From contig JAFQZQ010000011.1 in NCBI GenBank assembly GCA_017405845.1, forward strand, positions 1-64,000: DNA of 64,000 nucleotides, given 5' to 3'. Below, one piece after another: positions 1-9,100 of the stretch. How positions within the stretch are numbered: the first letter of the stretch is position 1; every line of letters begins with the position of its first letter. The DNA comes from Mogibacterium sp. GTDB lineage: Bacteria; Bacillota; Clostridia; Peptostreptococcales; Anaerovoracaceae. The notes beneath the pieces are model-generated. The model ran no database searches. It had not been told where the DNA came from and saw nothing but the letters and a program-made list of their open reading frames with translations. The position numbers and the translations under genes are program-made.

Positions 1-155
1 ATTATTGTGCTTTGAATTTTCGAGGACTAACAAGTTTTGCTTGTTTGTCTTTTCTTTCAAAGTCTCTTCATTTTCGGGACTGTCGTCCCTTAATTTCAAG
101 ACCTGTTCTGCACTATGAAGTTTTCAAGGTTCTGCTGCGCTTCTCAGCGACAGCT
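1..155 (-). other. rRNA operon leader, running off the left edge
   Basis: On the minus strand this stretch lies just downstream of a consensus promoter. It contains the string CCTTGAAAACTTCATA, which resembles the conserved leader found upstream of 16S rRNA genes in Firmicutes, followed by an AT-rich tract with short hairpins such as GGGACGACAGTCCC. No protein signal is visible. I infer that a 16S rRNA gene begins just beyond coordinate 1. A 16S-23S spacer is possible, but the promoter immediately upstream makes a leader more likely. Confidence 0.6.
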
Positions 156-160
156 TCATC

Positions 161-189
161 ATTATACGAAAACCATAGGGGTGAGTCAA
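161..189 (-). promoter_or_regulatory. Strong sigma-A promoter, probably of an rRNA operon
   Basis: Read on the minus strand, a -35 TTGACT (184-189) and a perfect -10 TATAAT (161-166) are separated by exactly 17 bases. Transcription would start near 154 and run leftward out of the window through an rRNA-like leader. The near-consensus match suits an rRNA promoter. Confidence 0.75.
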
Positions 190-238
190 CCCCTTTTTTT
201 ATTTTTTTTGATTTGATTTGCGTACAAATTGTCACCCG

Positions 239-733
239 CTAATTCGGCAATTTCGGCACCTCTTTTTTAGCGGTTCCGATGTCCGTCTGAAGACTGTTTT
301 CCTCTTTATATTGCTCCGAAACAGAACCTGCCATCATCGACATCGGCTCCCATATAGTATATGGAGGATATCTGAGAAGATACCTCTTGTAAGCCTTCCT
401 TGTATTAAGCAATGCATTCTTACCCAGGGCGACCGACTGGCCCGAATTGAAGTTGACAGAATAGTTACTGATATCGCTAATATGATCAAGATTGATTATG
501 AGCCTTTTTATCGGTCTGTAGAATGCCCTCTCTGCCAGCGATCCCACTATGGTGTCGATTCCCCCATAAAACGAATAGTCCTTTGCGGCTGTGATCACAT
601 GCACCTTGCGGCCGTCCTGCTCTATCACTTCTATATCATCTATCTTTATCTTGGCGCATTTGTTGGCGCTGATCACTGAAATGAATTCCGGAAGAGCCGT
701 ACGGCGCTTCCTCTGATAATCAAACTTCTGCAT
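239..733 (-). CDS. Stand-alone LytTR-type DNA-binding protein
   Basis: This 164-residue protein has a LytTR-like pattern over about residues 15-118: an N-terminal strand segment (FISVISANKCAKIKIDDI), the central block ending in FYRPIKRLIINLDHISDI, and the final VALGKNALLNTRKAY segment. LytTR domains bind DNA as a beta fold and usually follow a response-regulator receiver; no receiver or membrane segment is seen here, so this would be an unlinked regulator. The last 40 residues are polar and look disordered. AGGAGG sits a few bases before the ATG. It lies between an rRNA promoter and the folate riboswitch, read leftward; its target is unknown. Confidence 0.6.
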   Translation of the reverse strand: MQKFDYQRKRRTALPEFISVISANKCAKIKIDDIEVIEQDGRKVHVITAAKDYSFYGGIDTIVGSLAERAFYRPIKRLIINLDHISDISNYSVNFNSGQSVALGKNALLNTRKAYKRYLLRYPPYTIWEPMSMMAGSVSEQYKEENSLQTDIGTAKKEVPKLPN

Positions 734-907
734 TTTTTCCTCCTGTATGTCCGCTTAGTGTGCTTTGCCGTTACATCACTGGTTTAACCGGCAACTATTA
801 ATATCGCACAGATTCCTCCGGGCGGGATCGGATTTATCACGCAAAAAAGCGCCGCGATGCGCTTCATATAATATATTGAAAACAAAATGTTAACTATGTT
901 AAAATTT

Positions 908-1005
908 GTGGCGTAGAGTAAATATCAAGCGTTAAGTGTCCTGGGATGGGATGTTGCCCGGGAACGAAAACTTTCAAAGTTGCGGTTTGATATTGCATCC
1001 GCTAC
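908..1005 (+). promoter_or_regulatory. Tetrahydrofolate (THF, folT-type) riboswitch
   Basis: The sequence matches the THF riboswitch layout. The closing stem is GTGGCG (908-913) with CGCTAC (1000-1005). A second stem pairs AATATCAA with TTGATATT. The conserved internal parts GCGTTAAGTGT, ATGGGATGTTG and TTGCATCCGCTAC are all present, with a third stem (CCTGGG/CCCGGG). These elements sense reduced folates and control folate transport genes; the gene downstream is folT, as expected. About 100 bases separate it from the start codon at 1109, enough for an expression platform, which I did not resolve. Confidence 0.92.
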
Positions 1006-1108
1006 TGCAGATCAATAATAAGCAAGAGTGAACCTCTTGGGACGTGATTGCTGCAGTCGAGCGTAATCGTTATTCTATTGCAATTGCTGAGTTCCGGAGG
1101 TTTTTATA

Positions 1109-1615
1109 ATGAAAAAAACAAAGTTCACGACGGAGATGCTCGTTTTTACGGGCTTCATGATCGCACTATCTGTTGTGCTCTCAAAGCTGGTATCGATCAA
1201 TATATCGTTCCTCAGAATCGGCTTCGGTTTTCTGCCGGTCGCCGTACTTGCGATAATGTACGGACCTTACGTTGCAGCCATAGGCTACGGCATCGCAGAC
1301 CTGCTTGGAGCCTGGCTGTTCCCTACCGGCACCTTCTTCCCGGGATTTACCGTATCGGCGGTACTTACAGGCCTCATCTTCGGATGGGTGTTATATAAGA
1401 AGGAAGTGACGATAGTAAGAGCACTCATCGCATCTGCCCTTGTATGCCTTGTAGTGAACCTGCTGCTCAACACATACTGGCTCACGTTCATCATAGGCAA
1501 AGGCTTCACGGTGCTGCTGGCATCAAGAGCAATCAAGGAGCTGGTAGCGATACCGATCATGGCACTGCTGATCGTCGCGATCGACAAGTACGTGCTGAGA
1601 CGTATAAAGAATTAA
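1109..1615 (+). CDS. folT: Folate-specific S component of an ECF transporter (FolT)
   Basis: This 168-residue, strongly hydrophobic protein has about six predicted membrane helices and the family hallmarks: a short Lys-rich N terminus, SISFLRIGFGFLPVAV-like second segment (here INISFLRIGFGFLP), GYGIADLLG, and FFPGFTVSAVLTGLIFG. S components capture the vitamin and dock on a shared EcfT/EcfA/EcfA' energising module, which is not in this window. The THF riboswitch directly upstream fixes the substrate as folate or a reduced folate. The start is supported by CCGGAGG about 8 bases upstream. It is monocistronic, followed by a terminator. Confidence 0.9.
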   Translation: MKKTKFTTEMLVFTGFMIALSVVLSKLVSINISFLRIGFGFLPVAVLAIMYGPYVAAIGYGIADLLGAWLFPTGTFFPGFTVSAVLTGLIFGWVLYKKEVTIVRALIASALVCLVVNLLLNTYWLTFIIGKGFTVLLASRAIKELVAIPIMALLIVAIDKYVLRRIKN

Positions 1616-1660
1616 AAGGATGAAGAAAAGGCTCCGGAAACGGAGTCATCCACACAGTAG

Positions 1661-1701
1661 ATAAACCCCAAGTTTCAGAGAATGAATCTTGGGGCTTTTT
1701 T
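1661..1701 (+). terminator. Intrinsic terminator of folT
   Basis: CCCCAAG (1666-1672) pairs with CTTGGGG (1688-1694), directly followed by a six-T run. It lies about 45 bases after the folT stop. Confidence 0.85.
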
Positions 1702-1755
1702 ATGATTGATCCGAAATGCTGTATCAGAGTAAATGTATAAGAGTGTTCCAAATAT

Positions 1756-1840
1756 GTTCGTATTCGAAGTGTCGATTCCGACTCTAAAGCACGAAGAATT
1801 TCGTCATTGTGTAGCTTTAAATGAATCGGAACAACGAAAT
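1756..1840 (+). repeat. Divergent copy (D) of an ~85-bp palindromic intergenic repeat
   Basis: It starts with GTTCGT, ends near AACGAAA, and carries a central hairpin ACGAA-gaat-TTCGT flanked by ATTCCGA/TCGGAA and CTAAAGC/GCTTTAA pairings. Layout and several blocks (GCACGAAGAA, TTCGT) match the copies at 33405-33488 and 33678-33763. It is the least similar of the four. Confidence 0.5.
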
Positions 1841-1998
1841 TTTCACTCCCGGTCTCGCGCCAAACCAGCCGGCTTTTGGATGTTGTGATCCGAACCTGAG
1901 CATCCGCCCCCAATAAATAGAATATTTATAAATGCATCCCCTGCATTCGCGAATAATTATGCGGACTTCTCTTCCTCTAGTGATCCGCATTAATGTGT
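1841..1998. other. Non-coding stretch between two repeat copies
   Basis: No gene is supported. A stem ATGCGGA (near 1958) with TCCGCAT (near 1984) is visible; it has no T-run on either side and its role is unknown. Confidence 0.4.
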
Positions 1999-2084
1999 AG
2001 TTCGTTATTCATACGGCGATATGGGTGGTGAGGCACGACTTTTTTAGTGTCTGACCCTCGATATCGACATAACAATTACGAACT
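1999..2084 (-). repeat. Copy C of the ~85-bp palindromic intergenic repeat
   Basis: The terminal inverted repeats are AGTTCGT (1999-2005) and ACGAACT (2078-2084). On the minus strand it aligns along its length with the copy at 33678-33763, sharing AGTTCGT-ATTGT, CGATATCG and AAAAAGT-CGTGCCTCA. Confidence 0.75.
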
Positions 2085-2192
2085 TTGGCTCTCTTACCAT
2101 AACCTTTCACATGTCCTTGGCAAATATATGTCGAGAATTCTGCACCAATAAAAGAGCCCCGACCTTCGGGTCGAGGCAATGTCTACATAATG

Positions 2193-2221
2193 AAAAGCTC
2201 CGGATTGACGGAGCTCTTTTT
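2193..2221 (-). terminator. Terminator downstream of rqcP
   Basis: AGCTCCG (2196-2202) pairs with CGGAGCT (2209-2215), with A-rich and T-rich flanks that allow termination in both directions. It ends the leftward core cluster. A second GC-rich stem with a TTCG loop (about 2156-2177) lies just beyond it. Confidence 0.75.
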
Positions 2222-2228
2222 CGTTGCT

Positions 2229-2471
2229 TTAGTTAATAACTTCGTAAAGCGAATCTGCATCATCCTTGCGTACCACCTCGGGCATTGCAAGCACACGCAC
2301 CTTAAGTACGTTGGATCCGAAGGTCACCTGTATTATATCGCCGGTCTTCAGCTCGAGACCCGGCTTGGCGATCTTTCCGTTGACTTCTACTCTGCCCTGT
2401 TCGCAGGCATCCTTCGCCACTGTACGTCTTTTTATTATTCTTGAATTCTTAAGGTATTTATCTAAACGCAT
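2229..2471 (-). CDS. rqcP: RqcP (YabO), S4-domain ribosome quality-control factor
   Basis: This 80-residue protein is a lone S4 RNA-binding domain: MRLDKYLKNSRIIKRRTVAKDACEQ opening and the KPGLELKTGDIIQV block are typical of YabO/RqcP. In Bacillus this factor binds 50S subunits carrying stalled peptidyl-tRNA and works with RqcH to add C-terminal alanine tails. Its position after HU and near mfd-pth-prs copies the Bacillus gene order. In Bacillus the next genes are yabP, yabQ and divIC; none is here. Confidence 0.9.
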   Translation of the reverse strand: MRLDKYLKNSRIIKRRTVAKDACEQGRVEVNGKIAKPGLELKTGDIIQVTFGSNVLKVRVLAMPEVVRKDDADSLYEVIN

Positions 2472-2493
2472 TTTCCGGTCCTGTCTCTAACAC

Positions 2494-2524
2494 CAAAAAG
2501 AGCGGATAGCCTAAGCTATCCGCT
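2494..2524 (-). terminator. Terminator of the HU gene
   Basis: AGCGGATAGC (2501-2510) pairs with GCTATCCGCT (2515-2524) around a four-base loop. On the minus strand it is followed by CTTTTT. It lies between the HU stop and rqcP, so HU, a high-abundance protein, may be expressed apart from rqcP, with some read-through. Confidence 0.8.
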
Positions 2525-2541
2525 TCTCCTTGTCATCTTAA

Positions 2542-2820
2542 TTACTTGTTGACAGCATCCTTGAGGGACTTGCCTGCCTTGAATACAGGAGCCTTGGAAG
2601 CCGGGATTGAGATAACTGTGTCAGGCTGCTGAGGATTTCTGCCTGTTCTGGCTTTTCTGCTTCTTGTCTCGAATGTTCCGAATCCGATCAGTCTTACGCT
2701 GTCGCCTGCTACGAGAGCTTCTTCAATTGTATTGAGAACTGCGTCGAGAGCCAGCTCTGCATCTTTCTTCTTAAAACCTGTCTTATCTGCAACCTTTGCA
2801 ACCAAATCTGCTTTATTCAT
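2542..2820 (-). CDS. hup: HU-family nucleoid protein
   Basis: This 92-residue protein starts [20 protein letters not shown] and carries the HU signature [19 protein letters not shown] at about residues 46-64, with the Arg-rich beta arm that inserts in the DNA minor groove. HU dimers bend and compact DNA. The gene has its own consensus promoter, a strong AAGGAGG ribosome site and its own terminator, as expected for an abundant chromosomal protein. It lies in the slot near yabN/yabO of the Bacillus-type cluster. Confidence 0.97.
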   Translation of the reverse strand: MNKADLVAKVADKTGFKKKDAELALDAVLNTIEEALVAGDSVRLIGFGTFETRSRKARTGRNPQQPDTVISIPASKAPVFKAGKSLKDAVNK

Positions 2821-2859
2821 ATCTAATCCTCCTTAAAAGTGATATCAAATGCTATAAGT

Positions 2860-2888
2860 ATTATAGGGACGGCACCCTATGTTGTCAA
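2860..2888 (-). promoter_or_regulatory. Consensus sigma-A promoter of the HU gene
   Basis: On the minus strand TTGACA (2883-2888) and TATAAT (2860-2865) are both perfect matches, 17 bases apart. The transcript would start about 30 bases before the HU ATG. Confidence 0.9.
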
Positions 2889-2933
2889 CCTTAAACCGCT
2901 TGAAAACTTGGGATTTCATAAGTGCAACAACTT

Positions 2934-4604
2934 CTATTTTGCCACTCTCATCTTTACTGCTAACCTGTAGAGCAGTTCGCCTTTCGGTATGAGTTCGATC
3001 TCCTCTTTTGTCACCGCCCCAGTCCTGAATGCGGCTACGAAATACACAACTGCAGCCAGCATTATCGAGATCAGCGTCGAGATGGAATTGCTCGATGTGA
3101 CCATGAAAATGATCTTATATGTTACCAGTGCCGCAGCTCCCATTATGAGTGCCGCACCCAGTGGCTTGATGAATATGCTCTTCATGTCGAGTGAAACGTC
3201 AGTGTACTTTTTGAGCGCCCTGTAATTGAGTATTCCGGCTGTCACGTAGGCCATTACCGAACCGAACGCTGCACCGTTGATGTTGATCGCAGGGATGCCA
3301 AGAAGTATATACGAAACGATTGCCTTCACGACTGCGCCGATCAGAAGGTTCCATACAGGAAGCATCATCTTGCCTATTCCCTGCAGGCTCGTCGAGAAAG
3401 TGCGCATAATTGCGAGCGTTATGATCGAAACCGCCAGTATCTGCAGTGCCGGCACAGCCATTACCGCCTCATCGTACTTCATGTAGAAGAGCATCGTGAG
3501 TATAGGCTTCGCGAGTACAATGAGACCTATCGCGCATGGATATGTGATGATCATCATGGTCTTGAGACCGGTCTTGATGTGCTCGTCGAGGTCCTTTTTG
3601 ATCTTGAGCGTGAACGCCGTAGTGACTGCCGGCATCAGGCTGATGCAGATCGCATCGATAAAGATGTTCGGCAGGTTGATTATAGGGTCGCAGAATCCGC
3701 CCATAAGGCCGTATAGCTTGTCAGTCATCACGCGGTCAAATCCCGCATCGAGCAGTCTCCTTGGAATGATTGCTGCATCTATATTGAACATTATTGGCAT
3801 AACTGCCGAGCCTATGGTAATAGGGATCAGGAATGCAAGCAGTTCCTTCAGCCTCTTTTTATCGGTCTCTGCCCTTACTACTGAGCCCTCAAAGAGTTTA
3901 GCGCGGGTGTCCTTGTCGCGGGCGTAAATGACGAACATTGCAACAAATGCCGCGATAATGCCGGCAGAAGCTCCGAAAGTCGCTCCTGCTGCTGCTTTGA
4001 CAAGGCTGGTTTTGTAGAACATATAAGCCAGTGTCAGGCCTGCGGCAACCCTTATCATCTGCTCGATTACCTCAGTGATGCCGGTCGGCTTCATATTCTG
4101 CCTGCCCTGGTAATAGCCTCTCATGGAAGCCACGAGCGGCGTAAACAGCAGTGCCACCGAGATGGCCTTCATCGATGCTTCAGAACCCGGATTCTTGTAA
4201 GCCGCAGCGATCACGCCGGCACCGAAGTACATGATAAGGAATGATGTGATACCGAGTGCCCACGACACCTTCATAGCCAGCTTGTATGATTTGTGCGCGT
4301 TTATGAAGTCGCCCTCTGCGATCCTTGATGAAACCATCCTCGAGATCGCCACCGGGAAGCCCGCCGTCGCAATGGTGAAAAGCAGCATGTACAGTGCGTA
4401 TGCCGCGCTGTAGTAAGCCTGACCTTCTGCACCAATCATATTTGTGAGCGGGATCCTGAAAATCGCACCGAAAATCTTGCTCACGATTCCGGCGATTACC
4501 AGTATCGTGGCGCCCTTCATCATGAGAGCCGAGGTCTGCTGCCCGCTCTCCTTGATGTTTTCAGTGTCCTTATTCTCTGTAAGCTTGTTTTCGTCTTCAG
4601 TCAT
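2934..4604 (-). CDS. YabM/SpoVB-type polysaccharide/lipid flippase (MOP superfamily)
   Basis: This 556-residue protein has a short polar N terminus followed by about 14 hydrophobic helices. The opening helix with GIVSKIFGAIFRIPLTNMIGAEGQAYYSAAYALY is typical of the YabM/SpoVB/MurJ-like group. Members move lipid-linked cell-wall or polysaccharide precursors across the membrane; the exact substrate cannot be read from sequence. Its start codon abuts the stop of the upstream amidohydrolase with no gap, so the two are translationally coupled. In Bacillus yabM follows mfd and spoVT; here the amidohydrolase replaces spoVT. Confidence 0.85.
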   Translation of the reverse strand: MTEDENKLTENKDTENIKESGQQTSALMMKGATILVIAGIVSKIFGAIFRIPLTNMIGAEGQAYYSAAYALYMLLFTIATAGFPVAISRMVSSRIAEGDFINAHKSYKLAMKVSWALGITSFLIMYFGAGVIAAAYKNPGSEASMKAISVALLFTPLVASMRGYYQGRQNMKPTGITEVIEQMIRVAAGLTLAYMFYKTSLVKAAAGATFGASAGIIAAFVAMFVIYARDKDTRAKLFEGSVVRAETDKKRLKELLAFLIPITIGSAVMPIMFNIDAAIIPRRLLDAGFDRVMTDKLYGLMGGFCDPIINLPNIFIDAICISLMPAVTTAFTLKIKKDLDEHIKTGLKTMMIITYPCAIGLIVLAKPILTMLFYMKYDEAVMAVPALQILAVSIITLAIMRTFSTSLQGIGKMMLPVWNLLIGAVVKAIVSYILLGIPAININGAAFGSVMAYVTAGILNYRALKKYTDVSLDMKSIFIKPLGAALIMGAAALVTYKIIFMVTSSNSISTLISIMLAAVVYFVAAFRTGAVTKEEIELIPKGELLYRLAVKMRVAK

Positions 4605-5894
4605 TTAAAGTCTCTTCAGTATCTCTGCCTTGGCATTCTCTGCCTCAGCGACAGTCTTTTCTATATCTATAAATGTGTACTCGCCGTCTCTGTAAAGCGT
4701 CATGCCGTCGCACATCGTGAGGCATACGTCCTTGCCGTCCGCCGAATAAATGAGTCCGTTTGCGATGTCATCGCAGGCTGTCCAGTTAGGACCGCTGATG
4801 TCCACAACGATGAGGTCAGCCTTGTAGCCTTCCTTCACAAGTCCGCAGTCTTCGCGTCCCTGCGCGAGAGCGCCTGCTCTTGTGGCGCTTCTAAGCACCT
4901 GCTGCGGAGTCATCGTGGAAGGATCCATCGATGTCACTTTTCCGGTGAGCGCAAACACCTTCATCTCTTCGAAGAAGTTGAGGCTGTTGTTGCTCGCTAC
5001 ACTGTCAGTACCGATAGCAACATTGATGCCCTTCTCATACATCGGAGGCACGTGGCAGAGTCCGCTGGCCAGCTTCATGTTGCTGCAAGGGTTGCTTGCT
5101 ACGGTGACGCCTTTTTCTTTAAGGATATCGAGATCGCTGTCGCTTACCCATGTGCAGTGAGCAGCCGTGCAAGGCACATCGAACATACCCGCCTCGAGGA
5201 AGACCTCCGCAGGAGTCTTTCCGTACTTGGCGATGCAGTTCTCGTGCTCGCTCTTTGTCTCTGACAGATGGATGTGAGTCCTGACGTCGTAGTGCTTCGC
5301 CATGTCGGCAATCGCCTTTATCATCGCGAAGTCATTAGTGTACTCCGCATGAGCGCTCGCGTCAACAAGTATGCGTCCATCTTCGAAACCGTAATACATT
5401 TCGATGGACTGAGCTGACTCCTTGAGAGATTTGCTCTCGGATACAGGAGCGCCGAAGTTGGTGACAGCGCGTGAGATGTTGGTCTTAAGGCCTGAATGGA
5501 CTATCGCTCTTATCATGTCGTCGAGGAAGTAGTACATGTCCGAAGTCGAGACTATTCCGAATCTGATTGACTCAGCCATTGTCATCATGGTTGCCCAGTA
5601 GACCGCTTCGCTGTAGAGCTTGTCCTCGAACGGGAATATCCTCTCATTGAGCCATCTGTCGAGTGGCAGATTCTCACCGTAGCCCCTCATCAGAGACATC
5701 GGTGAATGACCATGCGCATTGTAGAAAGCAGGCATCAGCACCTTGCCCCTTCCGTCATATGACTCAAAGAAAGCCTCCTCGTTTTTTGGCGGCACACTGT
5801 CTATGTAAACGATACGGTGGCAGTTTGTGCCAACGTACATGTTCTCGCGATATTCAAAGTTCTCGTCTATGAGACCAATGTTTTTGAAAAGCAT
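4605..5894 (-). CDS. Amidohydrolase of the MTA/SAH (methylthioadenosine/adenosylhomocysteine) deaminase type
   Basis: This 429-residue member of the amidohydrolase superfamily has the metal sites expected of the MTA/SAH/chlorohydrolase group. NAHGHSPMSLMRG (about residue 58) supplies the H-x-H pair. HIHLSETKSEHE, AHCTWVSDSDLDIL and GTDSVASNNSLNFFEEMK supply the later His and Asp ligands. The family deaminates nucleoside purine rings or related compounds in the cytoplasm; deamination of S-adenosylhomocysteine or methylthioadenosine is a guess. It sits between mfd and the flippase gene, after a 139-bp repeat element, and is probably an insertion in an ancestral cluster. Confidence 0.8.
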   Translation of the reverse strand: MLFKNIGLIDENFEYRENMYVGTNCHRIVYIDSVPPKNEEAFFESYDGRGKVLMPAFYNAHGHSPMSLMRGYGENLPLDRWLNERIFPFEDKLYSEAVYWATMMTMAESIRFGIVSTSDMYYFLDDMIRAIVHSGLKTNISRAVTNFGAPVSESKSLKESAQSIEMYYGFEDGRILVDASAHAEYTNDFAMIKAIADMAKHYDVRTHIHLSETKSEHENCIAKYGKTPAEVFLEAGMFDVPCTAAHCTWVSDSDLDILKEKGVTVASNPCSNMKLASGLCHVPPMYEKGINVAIGTDSVASNNSLNFFEEMKVFALTGKVTSMDPSTMTPQQVLRSATRAGALAQGREDCGLVKEGYKADLIVVDISGPNWTACDDIANGLIYSADGKDVCLTMCDGMTLYRDGEYTFIDIEKTVAEAENAKAEILKRL

Positions 5895-5969
5895 AGTTAA
5901 GCCCCTTTTCTTAGCATTAAAATCAGCTTATTTTACAGCATATATTAATTCTTGTGAATATATATAAAC

Positions 5970-6108
5970 AGAGATTCAATATGTATCGGCGGGCACGCTC
6001 TCGCTGACATTCGGACGCAGCGGTGCTAAGCTCTGTCTGTGCCTTCGGCTTGCCAATCGCTAACCACCGGCGTCCTCGAGTCACCCGCCTGATACATATT
6101 GAATCTCT
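5970..6108. repeat. 139-bp inverted-repeat element between mfd and the amidohydrolase gene
   Basis: AGAGATTCAATATGTATC (5970-5987) is a perfect inverse of GATACATATTGAATCTCT (6091-6108), extended inward by GGCGGG/CCCGCC. Inside, GGACGC (6013-6018) pairs with GCGTCC (6070-6075), and a GCC-TTCG-GC hairpin is visible. The element is GC-rich inside and AT-rich at its arms. The whole would fold as one long cruciform or RNA hairpin. It has no open frame and no T-run, so it looks like a mobile or structured repeat rather than a plain terminator. Confidence 0.8.
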
Positions 6109-6116
6109 TTTGCTTA

Positions 6117-9100
6117 TTACTCAAAGTTCTTAGTATCTTCTGCGGAAGCTCTGAGGAATCTCATAAGCCCGAGCAATGCGGTAATATTCATCTCTTTGCC
6201 GATATTGTATTTCAGTACTGTTGCCCTGCCGTCGCTCAGTATCACTTTGTCCTTATACTCCGACTTGGCCATGACGAATACATACGGATGCACTTTTACG
6301 CCGGCAGCAAACCTGATGTTTGCCCATCTGTCGGTCTTGTTGATCGCAGATACTCCGAGGTATTCTGCGTGCGCCCTTATCTCGGCAACGTTGATAAGCT
6401 CGAGTGCCTCCTCCGGCACGTCGCCGAATCTGTCGGTGAGCTCGTCTATTACGTCCATTGCATCATCACTGTCGAGTATGCCGGCTATGCGGCGGTATGC
6501 CTCGAGCCTGAGTGTTTCGTCAGGGATGTAGTCGGCAGGTATCGACGCGCGTACAGGCAGATCGATGCTGATGTCTGACCTGGCCTCTCCGACATCTTCG
6601 CCCTTCAGCTGTCTTACAGCCCTGTCTATTTCCTTGCAGTACAGCTCGTAACCGATGCTCTCGATATGACCGCTCTGTGCCTCGCCGAGTATATTGCCCG
6701 CACCTCTCAGCTCAAGATCGCGCATCGCAAGCTTGAAGCCGGCACCGAATTCCGTGAATTCCCTGATAGCAGCCAGCCTCTTGCGGGCGATCTCGGTGAG
6801 CACTTTGCCCGGCTGGTACATGAGATAAGCGTACGCCAGACGGCTTGAGCGTCCTACCCTGCCTCTTAGCTGGTAGAGCTGCGCCAGTCCGAACCTGTCC
6901 GCGTTGAGTATTATCATGGTGTTGGCATTCGGGATGTCGATGCCGTTCTCGATTATCGTTGTGGCGACCAGCACGTTAATGCGGCCCTCGATGAAATCGA
7001 GCATTGTATTCTCAAGCTGTTCCTCGTGCATGCGGCCGTGTCCGATTCCGACTATCGCCTGAGGCACGAGTCTGCTGACCGTTTCAGCCACCTGATTGAT
7101 ACCGGTGATGCGGTTGTTGACGACAAACACCTGTCCGCCCCTCGCAAGCTCGCGGGTTATGGCGCTTCGCAGTATCTCTTCGTCGTAAGGCGTCACGTAA
7201 GTGTGTACCGGGAACCTGTCGCTCGGCGGCTCCTCGATAAGGCTTATATCTTTGATACCCGTGAGCGACATGTTGAGCGTACGCGGTATCGGGGTCGCCG
7301 AAAGCGTCAGCACGTCTATGCTGCTCTTGAGCTCCTTTATCTTCTCTTTATGGCGCACACCGAAGCGCTGCTCCTCGTCCACAACAAGGAGTCCGAGGTC
7401 CTTGAACCTCACGTCATCGGACAGCAGCCTGTGTGTGCCGATAACCAGATCCACCCTGCCGCTCTTGATGCCCTTGATGGTTTTTGTAATTGCGGTTTTT
7501 GCCTTGAATCTGGACAGCTCCTCGATTTCGAACGGGAACTTGTCGAAGCGCTCCCTGAGATTGTGGTAGTGCTGATTCACCAACAGAGTTGTAGGCGCCA
7601 GTATCGCAGCCTGTTTCCCCTCGGATATGCACTTGAAGACCGCCCTTGCGGCGACCTCCGTCTTGCCGTAGCCGACGTCTCCGCATAGGAGTCTGTCCAT
7701 AGGCAGCGGCTTTTCCATGTCTTCTTTTATCTCGGCAGTTGCCCTGAGCTGGTCGTCTGTCTCAATGTATTGGAATGCTTCCTCAAACTCAGTCTGCCAG
7801 ACGGTATCCGGTCCGAACGCGTAGCCTCCCTCAGCCTGCCTCTTGGCGTAGAGCTTAATGAGATCTTCGGCGATCTCCATTGCAGCTTTTCTGGCGCGCT
7901 CTCTTGTGCGCTTCCAGCTTGTGCCCGAAAGCCTCGACAGCGCAGGCGGATTGCCCGAATTTCCGATGTACTTCTGGATAACGTCGAGCTGTTCTGTAGG
8001 GATGTACAGCATGTCTGTGCCGGCGTAGCGGATCAGCAGGTAATCCCTTGTTGTTCCGTCAGCAGTGACCGGTTTGATGCCCTCAAAGCGTCCGATTCCG
8101 TGGGCTTCGTGTACCACGTAGTCGCCCTTGTGAAGATCGGAGAACCTGATGCTGTCTTTGGAGCTCTTGCGCTTGGTCTTTCTGCGCGGAGTCCTTATGG
8201 CACCGGTGAAGATGTCGTGCTCGGAAATGAAGCAGATCTTCTCGTCGTCCATAATGAAGCCGCCTGACAGGCTGCCCTTCTTGTACGATATGTCTCCGCT
8301 CACCTCAGCGATCTCGAGGTATTCGCGCACGCGCTCGTTCCTCTCTTCGGAGCCCGCTGCGACCACCACCCTGAAGCCGCTTGCAGTCATTCTACCGACT
8401 TCCGACGCAAAGAGCTCGATGTGTCCGCTGAACGGCGCTATCTGGCGGCTCCTCACGTTATCGATTCTGTCGAATCTCTCGACACCCGGCACTGTCTCAG
8501 GGAACGGTGTGTAAACGTCTACATCGCGCTTTGCTGAGACGCCGGATGCACCATTGTAGATGTCGAAGAAGTCCTCGTCCTTGGCTGACTCAGGCAGTGT
8601 GCCCATGATGGCTGCCGGGTCGCATACAGCAAGAGCTGCTCCGGACGCATAGTCCCAGAGCCTGCACTTCTCCACATCAAAATATTTGAGCAGGTCCGCA
8701 TAAAGCTGCGAGCCTGTGCTTGTTGCAAATATATCTTTGATCCTGCCCCTGTAGGACTCAACTGCATCGATACGTCCGTCGGCTACATCCGGATGCGCAT
8801 GCTCCTTTTTATAGCGGCGTATGATGCGGTCGTATTCCTTCATGACGGCAGCCAGAGCCTTTTCTTTTTCTTCGTTGTTAGGGATGAACTCAGCTGCCGG
8901 GATTATCACCACTTCGTCGAGAGTCTCAATTGACCTCTGCGTCTCAACGTCGAAAGTCCTTATGGAGTCGATCTCGTCATCGAAGAATTCTATTCTGACC
9001 GCTGTCTCCATAGCCGGAGAGAACACGTCGAGAATTCCTCCGCGGGATGTATACTCGCCCGGAGATTCCGTGACTGCAGCAGCCTGGTAGCCGGCTTCAG

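Noticed and set aside
876..905. A TTGAAA-18-TAAAAT promoter for the THF riboswitch
   Set aside because: Transcription would start inside the first riboswitch stem, so this is probably not the true promoter; no better match was found.
1557..1913. A 118-codon minus-strand frame across the folT end and repeat D
   Set aside because: It runs through the folT terminator and a repeat, has no ribosome site and no similarity.
1616..2228. tRNA or small RNA gene in the folT-rqcP gap
   Set aside because: No cloverleaf or T-loop sequence is visible; the gap is explained by terminators and repeat copies C and D.
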